Shown here piece after piece: positions 49,098 to 56,586 of a stretch of DNA of 64,000 bases (positions are counted from its first letter, which is position 1; each line of letters begins with the position of its first letter). Origin of the DNA: Agromyces ramosus. GTDB taxonomy: Bacteria > Actinomycetota > Actinomycetes > Actinomycetales > Microbacteriaceae. Below the pieces are notes generated by a model. The model had not been told where the DNA came from and did no database searches. It saw only the letters and a list, made by a program, of their open reading frames with translations. Position numbers and translations under genes: made by a program. The DNA lies in NCBI RefSeq assembly GCF_004216665.1, contig NZ_SGWY01000001.1:806001-870000 (forward strand), given 5' to 3'.

Positions 49098-49811
49098 TCA
49101 GCCGCCGACGAGATGCGCGAGCTGTTCGACGACGAGCACCACGGCGACGAGGACCATCGCGCCGCCGGAGATGCGGGAGAGGGTCCGAACCGCCGACGGG
49201 CGAGCTCGCAGCACGATCCTCGCGCCCGTACCCACGAGGGAGTAGACGAGCGCACAGCTGCCGACGAAGATCAGGCCGAGGGCGGCGAGCTGCACCGGGA
49301 TCGGCCAGGCACCGGCCGCATCGGTGAACTGGGGCAGCAGCACGACCAGCACCAGCAGCCCCTTCGGGTTCAGCCCGCTCACCCCGACGCCCTGCACGAA
49401 GCGCATCCATGACCGCCTGTCGACATCTGGTGCGATGCCGATCCGCCCGACGGACCCGACCTGCCCTGCCGAACCGTCGTGCCCAGCCGACCCGACCCGC
49501 TCGACGTGACCGACCGCCACGGGCTCGATCGCCGGCGGCTGCCGGAGGATGCGCACCCCGAGGTACGCCAGGTACCCCGCCGCTGCGAACGTGAGGCCGA
49601 CGAGCACCCAGGGCACCGCCGCCAGCGCAGCGCCGACGCCCACGGCCACCGCGGTCACGGCCGTGAGGTAGCCGATGAGGATCCCGCCGAGCGCCGGGAG
49701 GATCGTGCGATCCCGGGTGCCCGCGTCGATGATGTAGGCCCAGTCGGGGCCGGGCACCAGGACCATGAGGGTCATCATGCCCCAGCACGCCAGCAGCAGT
49801 TCCGCGTTCAC
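49098..49811 (-). CDS. LysE family amino-acid exporter
   Basis: 237 residues. LLACWGMMTLMVLVPGPDWAYIIDAGTRDRTILPALGGILIG is the LysE/RhtB N terminus with the P-G-P motif; GLNPKGLLVLVVLLPQF is the second family block. About six membrane helices; a Gly/Ser-rich cytoplasmic loop (residues 105-125) is inserted between helices 3 and 4. GTG 49811 follows GGAGGG; the ATG at 49874 would run across the operator. Divergent from an Lrp regulator. Confidence 0.88.
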   Translation of the reverse strand: MNAELLLACWGMMTLMVLVPGPDWAYIIDAGTRDRTILPALGGILIGYLTAVTAVAVGVGAALAAVPWVLVGLTFAAAGYLAYLGVRILRQPPAIEPVAVGHVERVGSAGHDGSAGQVGSVGRIGIAPDVDRRSWMRFVQGVGVSGLNPKGLLVLVVLLPQFTDAAGAWPIPVQLAALGLIFVGSCALVYSLVGTGARIVLRARPSAVRTLSRISGGAMVLVAVVLVVEQLAHLVGG

Positions 49812-49846
49812 CGCGCCCTCCCGTCTCCGCCGATACGACGACGGTA

Positions 49847-49880
49847 CGGAAGTTCGCGCAGAAGAGGCTTCCAACTTCCG
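49847..49880. promoter_or_regulatory. Lrp-type operator between lysE-like and lrp-like genes
   Basis: CGGAAGTT (49847-49854) and AACTTCCG (49873-49880), perfect 8-bp inverted repeat, 18-bp spacer, in the 104-bp divergent region. A further partial copy (TGGAAGAATTCA at about 49899) follows. Fits binding of the Lrp protein next door. Confidence 0.65.
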
Positions 49881-49915
49881 CCATGCAGCCCCTGCCTCAT
49901 GGAAGAATTCACTCC

Positions 49916-50368
49916 ATGGACGCCATCGATCGGAGAATCCTTGCCGAGCTCCAGCAGGACGGGCGACTGAGCCTCACCGATCTCGCCGCGCGCGTGCAGT
50001 TGACCATGTCGCCGACCCACCGTCGACTGCACGCGCTCGAGGCGTCCGGGGCGATCAGGGGGTACCGCGCCGTCATCGACCCGGAGGTCGTCGGACTCGG
50101 CTTCGGAGCGCTCGTGTTCGTCACGATGGACCAGGCCAATCGCTCGACCATCCCCGCGTTCGACGCCGCCGTGGCGGAGATCCCCGAGGTGATCCAGGCG
50201 TTGCGGCTCTTCGGAGATCCCGACTACCTGCTGCGCGTGGCGGTGCCCGACCTTCCCGCCTACCAACGACTCTGGGACGAGCGGCTCTCCGCGCTGCCCG
50301 GCGTCCGCCGTGTCGAATCGACCCTCGTCATGAAGGCGATCGTCGACGACCGACCGCTGCCGATCTGA
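49916..50368 (+). CDS. Lrp/AsnC family transcriptional regulator
   Basis: 150 residues. HTH: DRRILAELQQDGRLSLTDLAARVQLTMSPTHRRLHALEASGAIRGYRAVID; RAM ligand-binding domain from about 65 to 150 with FGDPDYLLRVAVPDLPAYQRL. Divergent from a LysE-type exporter, the classic LysG/Lrp arrangement in which an amino acid induces its exporter. ATG 49916 preferred; a GTG-type extension to 49883 is not supported. Confidence 0.9.
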   Translation: MDAIDRRILAELQQDGRLSLTDLAARVQLTMSPTHRRLHALEASGAIRGYRAVIDPEVVGLGFGALVFVTMDQANRSTIPAFDAAVAEIPEVIQALRLFGDPDYLLRVAVPDLPAYQRLWDERLSALPGVRRVESTLVMKAIVDDRPLPI

Positions 50369-50386
50369 CCCCTCGGTTCCGGCCCG

Positions 50387-51067
50387 CTACCGCGCGCCGT
50401 ACGCCGCCAGGAACACTCGCACCGCCCCGCGCACCTGCGCCGCGCGCTCCGCCGCGGTGGGAATCGCGGCGTCGCCGAGCAGCATGGCCCGGTTCACCGG
50501 CTCGCCCATCACGAGCCAGTTGAACTCGGTCGCCGCAGCGGTGGGGTCGTCGACGCGCAGCAGTCCGAGCTCGTCGAATCGCTCGAACATCGCCGCGAGG
50601 GTGGTGATGGCCCGTTTCGGGCCGTGCTCGTACAGCGCCTCGGCGAGTTCGGGGAACCGGGTGACCTCGCCGATGACGAGGCGCCGGAGCTGCAGCAGCG
50701 TCGGCGTCATCACGATGTCGAGCTGCCGATCGGCGTACGCCTCGAGGAACGACGGGACCTCGTCGGCCTCGGTCGGATCGGCGAGGTCGACGTGGACCCG
50801 GTCGCCCGCGGCATCCGTCATCGAGGTGACGAGTTCGACGAACAGCGCCTCCTTGCTCCCGAAGTGCTTGTAGACGGTCTGCTTCGACACGCGCGACGCC
50901 GCCGCCAGCTCGTCCATGTTCGTGCCGAGGTAGCCGCCGGCGAGGAACATGCCCTGGGCGGCCTCGAGGATCGCGCGGTGCTTGCGCTCGGAACGGCCGA
51001 GCGTCTCGGCGGGTGCTCCACCTCCCGTAGCAGTGTGCGGCGTCGCCGCGTCGACATCTGCAACCAT
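50387..51067 (-). CDS. TetR family transcriptional regulator
   Basis: 226 residues. HTH at about 27-75: HRAILEAAQGMFLAGGYLGTNMDELAAASRVSKQTVYKHFGSKEALF; C-terminal domain of the AefR-like TetR_C type. GGGAGG lies 11 bases before the ATG. Divergent from an alpha/beta hydrolase gene; the 90-bp space between holds two 15-bp direct repeats with a palindrome that should be its operator. Confidence 0.9.
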   Translation of the reverse strand: MVADVDAATPHTATGGGAPAETLGRSERKHRAILEAAQGMFLAGGYLGTNMDELAAASRVSKQTVYKHFGSKEALFVELVTSMTDAAGDRVHVDLADPTEADEVPSFLEAYADRQLDIVMTPTLLQLRRLVIGEVTRFPELAEALYEHGPKRAITTLAAMFERFDELGLLRVDDPTAAATEFNWLVMGEPVNRAMLLGDAAIPTAAERAAQVRGAVRVFLAAYGAR

Positions 51068-51084
51068 GCGGAAACCGCCTCCCG

Positions 51085-51113
51085 TTGACAGCCAGTACTG
51101 ATCAGTCTAGTCT
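51085..51113 (+). promoter_or_regulatory. Promoter of the alpha/beta hydrolase gene
   Basis: TTGACA (51085-51090), 17-base spacer, TAGTCT (51108-51113), driving the hydrolase gene at 51158 with a leader of about 40 bases. The first TetR repeat covers its -10 region. Confidence 0.7.
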
Positions 51114-51140
51114 CTCCATAACGGAACTGTACGGTCTAGT
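51097..51140. promoter_or_regulatory. TetR operator repeats
   Basis: ACTGATCAGTCTAGT (51097-51111) and ACTGTACGGTCTAGT (51126-51140) are 15-bp direct repeats with three differences, centres 29 bp apart. The first contains the perfect palindrome ACTGATCAGT. Position over the -10 box implies repression by the divergent TetR protein. Confidence 0.65.
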
Positions 51141-51157
51141 TTGATAGGAGTTCCCTC

Positions 51158-51994
51158 ATGACCGACTTCATCACCACCGCGCTCGGCGACCGCGTCGCCT
51201 ACGACCTGCGCGGTGACGGACCCGCCGTGATCTTCGTCGCCGGCGCCGGCCCCTACCGCGCCATCGACCCGTGGACGACCGAGACCGCCGAGCTCGCGGC
51301 CCGCCGCGGCATCCGCACGGTCGTCTTCGACCGACTCGGACGTGGCGAGAGCCCGGCAGGCGGTCGGCTCGACCTCGAACGCGAGCTCGTGGCCATCGCG
51401 ACGCTGATCGAGCTCGTGGGCGGGAGCGCCGTGCTCTGCGGACACTCCTCGGGCTGCTCGATCAGCCTGGCGGCCGCGGCCCGCGGGCTCCCCGTCGCCG
51501 GCCTCGTGCTGTGGGAGGCGCCATTCGGCCCGCAGGACGGCCCCGCGCGCGCGTGGGCCGCCGAGGTGGAACGTCGCATCGACGCCGGCGACCTCGAAGG
51601 CGCGCTCGCCTACTACATGAAGGACATGCCGCCCGAGTGGCTCGACGATGCGAAGCGGTCGCCCGACTACCCCGAGTACGTGGCCCAGGTCGTGAGCTAC
51701 CGCGCCGACGGCGAGTCGCTCGCCTGGGTCGAGTCGGCGCCGATGGCCGAGCTCTTCCGCGAGATCCGGGTGCCCGTCGAGGTGCTGCTGGGCGACTCGA
51801 CCTTTCCCGAGCTGTTCGACGCAGCCGCAGCGATTTCCGCCGCCATCCCCGGCGCCACCTGGAAGCAGGTCCCGGGCGCCGACCACTCATGGGAACCGGA
51901 GCCCATGGCCCGCGAACTCGTGGAGTTCGTGACGGCCGCGGCTGCGGCGGTTCAAGCGGGGGCGGGCGCCACGCGCTCGAACAGGCCCGCGTAG
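51158..51994 (+). CDS. Alpha/beta hydrolase
   Basis: 278 residues: VIFVAGAGPYRAID oxyanion region, VFDRLGRGES turn, nucleophile elbow GHSSG with Ser97, acid region VEVLLGDSTFPELF and catalytic His in PGADHSWEPEP. Start ATG follows ATAGGAG. Under control of the divergent TetR gene by position. The 3' end overlaps the convergent glycolipid-binding gene by 43 bp. Substrate unknown. Confidence 0.87.
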   Translation: MTDFITTALGDRVAYDLRGDGPAVIFVAGAGPYRAIDPWTTETAELAARRGIRTVVFDRLGRGESPAGGRLDLERELVAIATLIELVGGSAVLCGHSSGCSISLAAAARGLPVAGLVLWEAPFGPQDGPARAWAAEVERRIDAGDLEGALAYYMKDMPPEWLDDAKRSPDYPEYVAQVVSYRADGESLAWVESAPMAELFREIRVPVEVLLGDSTFPELFDAAAAISAAIPGATWKQVPGADHSWEPEPMARELVEFVTAAAAAVQAGAGATRSNRPA

Positions 51995-52548
51995 CGCAGC
52001 ACCAGCCAGTCGTCGTCGAGGTCGAGGTCGGCCTCGAACCCGGCCGCGACGCCGAGGTCGACGAACCGCACGCGGTTCGGCCCGACCCGGTCGTACCGCT
52101 GCCGTGAGCGCTCCGCCGTCATGGCGGCGGCGTCGACGTAGCAGGTGTCGAGCGTCAGGCGGGCGCCGGGGCCGAGGGGGAGCCGTCGGATCGGGAACGT
52201 GTTGCAGAACGGGGTGACCGACAGGTCGGGTTCCGCTGCGCCGTCGAGGTCGCGGCGGGGCTCGCCGTCGACGAGCCATCCGTCGCCCGACCGCTCGAGC
52301 ACGAGGCGGCGATGCCCGCCCGTACCCCAGCGCTCCACGTGCAGCGACCGTGCTCGCCAGTCGCGGGTCAGCCACCACCGGTGGTCGAGGCGGAATCCGC
52401 CGTCCTCGAGGCAGAGCACCGTGGATGTCGCGAGGATTCCATCGGGCGCCACCGTCAGCTCGAGCCGTTCGAGGCCCTCGACGTCGGTGCGCCGCCAGAA
52501 GAAGACCTCCGGCGCATCCGGCGTGCGCGGGCCATCCGTGGCGGTCAC
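51952..52548 (-). CDS. Putative glycolipid-binding protein (PF06475)
   Basis: 198 residues. FFWRRTDVEGLERLEL at the start, YRV-type strands, then VTPFCNTFPIRRLPLGPGARLTLDTCYVDAAAMTAERSRQRYDRVGPNRVRF, the conserved F-x-N-T-x-P-I-R-R-L block of the family. A beta-barrel of unknown ligand; the name comes from a Pseudomonas homologue. GTG 52548 (GAGAGGGG 5 bases upstream) is preferred to GTG 52554. Tail-to-tail overlap with the hydrolase gene. Confidence 0.85.
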   Translation of the reverse strand: MTATDGPRTPDAPEVFFWRRTDVEGLERLELTVAPDGILATSTVLCLEDGGFRLDHRWWLTRDWRARSLHVERWGTGGHRRLVLERSGDGWLVDGEPRRDLDGAAEPDLSVTPFCNTFPIRRLPLGPGARLTLDTCYVDAAAMTAERSRQRYDRVGPNRVRFVDLGVAAGFEADLDLDDDWLVLRYAGLFERVAPAPA

Positions 52549-52642
52549 CGTCACCCCTCTCGCCGGTTCCCGCCACCCTGCCAATCGCGAGCGACGACCG
52601 CAAGCCGTTGCCGGTGTCGGGGGCCGGTGGCAGTGTGGCGGC

Positions 52643-53218
52643 ATGGCGATCGAGGTGCGGCCCGCATCCGTCTACGCAGACGTGAAGACGATGGTCGGGC
52701 CGAAGCGGCCCGATGCGAACGTGTGCTTCTGCCTGAGCTACCGCCTGATGTCGTCGAAGGAGAACCAGGCGCTCACGGGCCCCGCACGCGGCGAGCGCGT
52801 GAGGCAGCTGTGCCGCCAGGATCCACCGCCGGGCGTACTGGCCTACGACGGCGACGAGGTCGTCGGCTGGGCCGGCGTGCACCCGCGTTCCGACACGAGC
52901 TTCGCGCACAATCGCCGGATCCCGCACGTCGACGACCTCGACGTGTGGTCGGTCTGGTGCATCCGCGTACGGCCGGGGCATCGCGGCGAGGGCATCTCGC
53001 ACCACCTGCTCGCAGGGGCCGTCGAGTTCGCGCGCGATCACGGCGCGCCCGCGATCGAGGGCTATCCGCTCGACAACAGGGGCGCGAAGATCGACCTGAC
53101 CATGGCGTACGTCGGCACCCGCAGGCTCTTCGAGCGGGCGGGGTTCACGAAGGCGGCCACGACCGAATCCGTGCTGAACGGATTCCCGCGCGTGCTCATG
53201 CGACTCGACCTGCGATGA
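52643..53218 (+). CDS. GNAT family N-acetyltransferase
   Basis: 191 residues. CFCLSYRLMSSKENQAL near residues 28-44 is typical of one actinobacterial GNAT group. The acetyl-CoA loop is IRVRPGHRGEGISHHLLAGAVEFARDHGAPAIEGYPLD, with R-x-x-G-x-G altered to H-R-G-E-G-I. C-terminal GTRRLFERAGFTKAATT. A CAGTGT box lies 6 bases before the ATG, so probably leaderless. Substrate unknown. Confidence 0.87.
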   Translation: MAIEVRPASVYADVKTMVGPKRPDANVCFCLSYRLMSSKENQALTGPARGERVRQLCRQDPPPGVLAYDGDEVVGWAGVHPRSDTSFAHNRRIPHVDDLDVWSVWCIRVRPGHRGEGISHHLLAGAVEFARDHGAPAIEGYPLDNRGAKIDLTMAYVGTRRLFERAGFTKAATTESVLNGFPRVLMRLDLR

Positions 53219-53297
53219 CGTCGCCGCCACGACCAGGCCTCGCCCGGCTCGCCGGGGTGCGGCGGCCGGGTCGATCGCACGGCGCTACCGTCGGGGG

Positions 53298-54371
53298 ATG
53301 GAAGCCTTCAGGATCTCCGTTCCATCCGACGTGGTCGACGACCTTCGATGGCGGCTTGCGCGAACCCGCTTCACCACACGAAGCGCGCCCGGGTGGGACG
53401 CCGGCACCGACCCCGCCTACCTGCGCTCCTTCGTGGAGTACTGGGCGAGGGACTTCGACTGGCGCGCCGCGGAGGCGCGGCTCAACGGCTACCCCCAGTT
53501 CCTCGACCGCAGGCAGCACTTCGTGCACGTGCGCCGCGATCCGAGTCGGCCGCCGGTGCTGCTCGCCCACGGCTGGCCGAGCAGCTTCGTCGAGATGCTG
53601 CCGCTGCTCGACCGGCTCGACGTCGACGTGGTCGTGCCGTCCCTCCCGGGATTCCTCTACTCCGAACTGCCCGAGGGTCCGCTGACACGGGCGGCCATCG
53701 CCGAGGCCTTCCACACCCTGATGACCGAGACGCTCGGGTACGAGCGCTACTTCGCCTTCGGTGGCGACATCGGCGGCGCGGCATCCGGGTGGCTCGCGAC
53801 CATGTACCCCGACGAGGTCGCCGGGTTGCACGTGATCCACGGCCCGTTCCCCGCCGACTTCGACGCTTCCCCGATCACCCCCGAGGAACAGGCCTTCCTC
53901 GACGCGGACGAGGCTCGGGATGAGACCGACTCGGGCTACAGCTGGATCATGGGCACGCGCCCCGACACGATCGCGGCCGCCCTCGCCGACTCCCCTGCCG
54001 GCCTGGCGGCCTGGATCATCGACAAGTACCGGGCCTGGAGCGACTGCCACGGCGACCTCGAGTCGCGATTCGACCGCGACACGCTGTGCACGATCCTGAC
54101 CCTGTACTGGGTGACGGAGTCCATCGGCACGTCGTTCCGCCAGTACCTCGACTGGCCGCGGAATGCGGAGCGACCGACGATCAACGTGCCGGTCGCGGTG
54201 ACGCAGACGTGCGAGCCGCCGTTCGACCTGTTCCCCCGGTCCATCGCCGAGCGCGCGGCGAGCGACCTGCGTCGCTACTCCGCGCCAGGCCGCGGCGGGC
54301 ACTTCCTCGCGTTCGAGGAGCCGCAGCTCATCGCCGACGAGCTCGGTGCGTTCATGCGGTCGGTCGGATAG
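53298..54371 (+). CDS. Epoxide hydrolase family protein
   Basis: 357 residues. N-terminal EHN-type region (FRISVPSDVVDDLRWRLARTRF), HGWPSS (91-96), nucleophile Asp157 in GGDIGG, and GGHFLAFEEPQ with His335. Same family as the gene at 12479 but clearly diverged (GGDIGG versus GGDWGN) and about 50 residues shorter. TACCGT (53286-53291) is 6 bases before the ATG; leaderless. Should hydrolyse an epoxide. Confidence 0.87.
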   Translation: MEAFRISVPSDVVDDLRWRLARTRFTTRSAPGWDAGTDPAYLRSFVEYWARDFDWRAAEARLNGYPQFLDRRQHFVHVRRDPSRPPVLLAHGWPSSFVEMLPLLDRLDVDVVVPSLPGFLYSELPEGPLTRAAIAEAFHTLMTETLGYERYFAFGGDIGGAASGWLATMYPDEVAGLHVIHGPFPADFDASPITPEEQAFLDADEARDETDSGYSWIMGTRPDTIAAALADSPAGLAAWIIDKYRAWSDCHGDLESRFDRDTLCTILTLYWVTESIGTSFRQYLDWPRNAERPTINVPVAVTQTCEPPFDLFPRSIAERAASDLRRYSAPGRGGHFLAFEEPQLIADELGAFMRSVG

Positions 54372-54480
54372 CCCGAGCCGGCTCCGCGGGTGATGAGGCC
54401 GGCGGTCTCCATCGTCCCAGCAGGTTGCCGACGGTCGTGCGGCTCAGTGTCGGCTCGCCGGCGATCTCGGCCGGACTGTG
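54372..54480 (-). pseudogene. Possible frameshifted HTH remnant
   Basis: Two adjacent minus-strand frames read SPAEIAGEPTLSRTTVGNLL (about 54477-54415) and then, after a one-base shift, TMETAGLITRGAGSG (about 54418-54373). Joined, they resemble the helix-turn-helix and wing of a MarR or ROK-type regulator. Neither frame is a full gene. The 322-bp space between the epoxide hydrolase and MFS genes otherwise holds only the MFS promoter. Confidence 0.4.
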
Positions 54481-54573
54481 CACGCGTCAAGCGCGTGATC
54501 GCATACCGCCGCGGTCGGGGCCCGCTCGCCGCTCGCCGCAGTGGCACTACCGCTCGTCGCAGGGGCCTTCCGC

Positions 54574-54621
54574 TCGTTCGAACGATGCGCTAGGTTCGGA
54601 TACCTGACCGAACGATCGGTC
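54574..54621. promoter_or_regulatory. Promoter and operator palindromes of the MFS symporter gene
   Basis: TCGTTCGAACGA (54574-54585) is a perfect 12-bp palindrome; TAGGTT (54591-54596) is a likely -10 box with TTCCGC (54568-54573) as a poor -35 at 17 bases. GACCGA-acga-TCGGTC (54606-54621) is a perfect inverted repeat of the kind bound by TetR regulators and falls just after the predicted transcription start. No TetR gene is adjacent. Confidence 0.6.
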
Positions 54622-54693
54622 GGGAAACCCAATAGCGCTCCACCCCCGCGCTCCCCCTCCCCTACTGAGAAACGCCAGAACAACGGAGTTCGC

Positions 54694-56013
54694 ATGACGT
54701 CAACTGTTTCCGAAACGCAGGCCACCGGGCGGATGCCCGCGGAGGAGCGCAAGGTCCTCGCTGGCACGCTCGTCGGCACCTCGATCGAGTGGTACGACTT
54801 CTTCATCTACGCGCAGGCCGCCGGCCTCGTGCTCGCACCGCTCTTCCTCGCGCCCGTGGCCGAGGCGAGCCCCGGGCTCGCGCAGGTGCTCGCCTTCGCG
54901 ACGATCGGGATCTCGTTCCTCTTCCGGCCGCTCGGCGCGATCGTGGCGGGCTACCTCGGCGACAGGCTGGGCCGCAAGAAGATGCTCGTCTTCACCCTGA
55001 TCCTGATGGGGCTGTCCACCGCCCTCATCGGCCTGCTCCCGACGTATGCCGCGATCGGCATCGCCGCCCCGATCCTGCTGATCCTGCTCCGCATCCTGCA
55101 GGGGTTCTCGGCCGGAGGCGAGTGGGGCGGCGCGGCGCTGATGGCTGTCGAGCACGCGCCGACGGCGCGCCGCGGCTTCTTCGGGGCCTTCCCGCAGATC
55201 GGCGTGCCCGTCGGCATGATCCTCGCGACCTCGACGCTTTTCGTGATCACCTCGCTCCTCACGCCCGACCAGTTCATGGCGTGGGGCTGGCGCATCCCGT
55301 TCCTGCTGTCCATCGTCCTGATCGGCGTCGGCTACGTCATCCGCCGCGCGGTCGAGGAGAGCCCGATCTTCCAGGACCTGCAGCGCCGCAAGAAGGAGTC
55401 GGCCGCGCCGCTCCGCCAGCTCTTCCGCCACAACACCAAGTCGGTCATCCTCACCGCCGTGATCTTCATCGGCAACAACGCGGCCGGGTACCTGCTCATC
55501 GCGTTCTTCGCCACGTACGCCGTGACGGTGCTCGGCATGGACCGCCCGACGGTGCTGCTCGCCACGACGCTCGCGTCGTTCGGCTGGCTCGTCTTCACGC
55601 TTTGGGGCGGCCACGTCTCCGATCGTCTCGGCCGCGTACGCACCTTCCAGATCGGCTACGCGTTCCTCGCGCTGTGGGCGGTGCCGATGTGGTTCCTCAT
55701 CGACACCGGTGACATCGTCTGGTACTTCGTGGCCCTGTTCGTCATGACGTTCGGCCTCGGACTCTCGTACGGCCCGCAGGCCTCGCTCTACGCCGAGATG
55801 TTCCCGGCGAACGTGCGCTACTCGGGCGTCTCCATCGGCTACGCCCTCGGCGCGATCCTCGGCGGTGCGTTCGCCCCGATGATCGCCGAGGCCCTCATGA
55901 GCTCGACCGGCCAGTCGTGGACCATCGGCGTCTACATCGCCGTGGCCGCGCTGATCTCGCTGGCCGGCGTCTCGCTGGTCAAGGAGACGAAGGGCGTCGA
56001 CCTGCACGCGTAG
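54694..56013 (+). CDS. MFS transporter, metabolite:H+ symporter (MHS) family
   Basis: 439 residues, 12 membrane helices. GTSIEWYDFFIYAQAAGLVL at helix 1 and GYLGDRLGRKKMLVFTL (loop 2-3) are hallmarks of the MHS group (ShiA, ProP, KgtP-like); RILQGFSAGGEWGGAALMAVEHAP follows. It imports an organic acid, shikimate or osmolyte with protons; the exact substrate cannot be read. CGGAG lies 6 bases before the ATG. A very strong hairpin terminates the gene. Confidence 0.9.
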   Translation: MTSTVSETQATGRMPAEERKVLAGTLVGTSIEWYDFFIYAQAAGLVLAPLFLAPVAEASPGLAQVLAFATIGISFLFRPLGAIVAGYLGDRLGRKKMLVFTLILMGLSTALIGLLPTYAAIGIAAPILLILLRILQGFSAGGEWGGAALMAVEHAPTARRGFFGAFPQIGVPVGMILATSTLFVITSLLTPDQFMAWGWRIPFLLSIVLIGVGYVIRRAVEESPIFQDLQRRKKESAAPLRQLFRHNTKSVILTAVIFIGNNAAGYLLIAFFATYAVTVLGMDRPTVLLATTLASFGWLVFTLWGGHVSDRLGRVRTFQIGYAFLALWAVPMWFLIDTGDIVWYFVALFVMTFGLGLSYGPQASLYAEMFPANVRYSGVSIGYALGAILGGAFAPMIAEALMSSTGQSWTIGVYIAVAALISLAGVSLVKETKGVDLHA

Positions 56014-56044
56014 ATGACGGCACGCGCGGTGGGGGTCGCGCGGC

Positions 56045-56076
56045 ACGGGGGCGGATGCCGCGGCATCCGCCCCCGT
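56045..56076. terminator. Perfect 32-bp palindromic terminator
   Basis: ACGGGGGCGGATGCCG followed directly by its reverse complement: 16-bp arms, no spacer, 32 bp after the MFS stop. It contains the GGATGCC/GGCATCC heptamers that are frequent in this genome. Followed by CTTC, not a T-tract. Confidence 0.75.
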
Positions 56077-56140
56077 CTTCGACGCCTCGTCGACGCCGGG
56101 CTCCCGACGCACGTCGTACCCACCCCGTAGCATCCGCGGT

Positions 56141-56536
56141 ATGGCTCCCGATCGCTACCGCTCCGTCGACGAGTACCTCGCGGCCCTGCCGCCGTCTCGA
56201 CGCGAGCAGGTCGAGGCGCTTCGCGGCCTCGTGCGCGCCGCCGCCCCCGAGCTCGACGAGATCGTGAAGTGGAACTCACCCGACTACACGCTCGACGGCA
56301 TCGACCGTCTCACGATCAACGCCGCCGGCCGCGGGCCGGTGCGGCTCATCCTGCACTTCGGCACCGAGCGAGCCGAGACGAAGGGCGCGGCACCGACGTT
56401 CACGGAGGACCCCACCGGCCTGCTCACCTGGCACTCCGACATCCGCGCGAGCCTCGAGCTGCCGCCCGAGGCCGAGCTCGAGGCGAAGCGATCGGCGATC
56501 ACGGCGGTCATCCGGGCGTGGCTCGCCCACGAGTGA
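56141..56536 (+). CDS. DUF1801 (YdhG-like) protein
   Basis: 131 residues: VDEYLAALPPSRREQVEALRGLVRAAAPELDEIVKWNSPDYTLDG then LILHFGTERAETKGAAP and LPPEAELEAKRSAITAVIRAWL. The E-x-I-K-W-x-x-P-x-Y motif defines DUF1801. Fold related to frataxin-like proteins; function unproven. TAGCAT (56128-56133) 7 bases before the ATG; leaderless. Confidence 0.88.
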   Translation: MAPDRYRSVDEYLAALPPSRREQVEALRGLVRAAAPELDEIVKWNSPDYTLDGIDRLTINAAGRGPVRLILHFGTERAETKGAAPTFTEDPTGLLTWHSDIRASLELPPEAELEAKRSAITAVIRAWLAHE

Positions 56537-56586
56537 GGCGCGGGCGGCCGACTCGGCTGCAGCCCCGTCGCACGTGGCGCCGGGCC

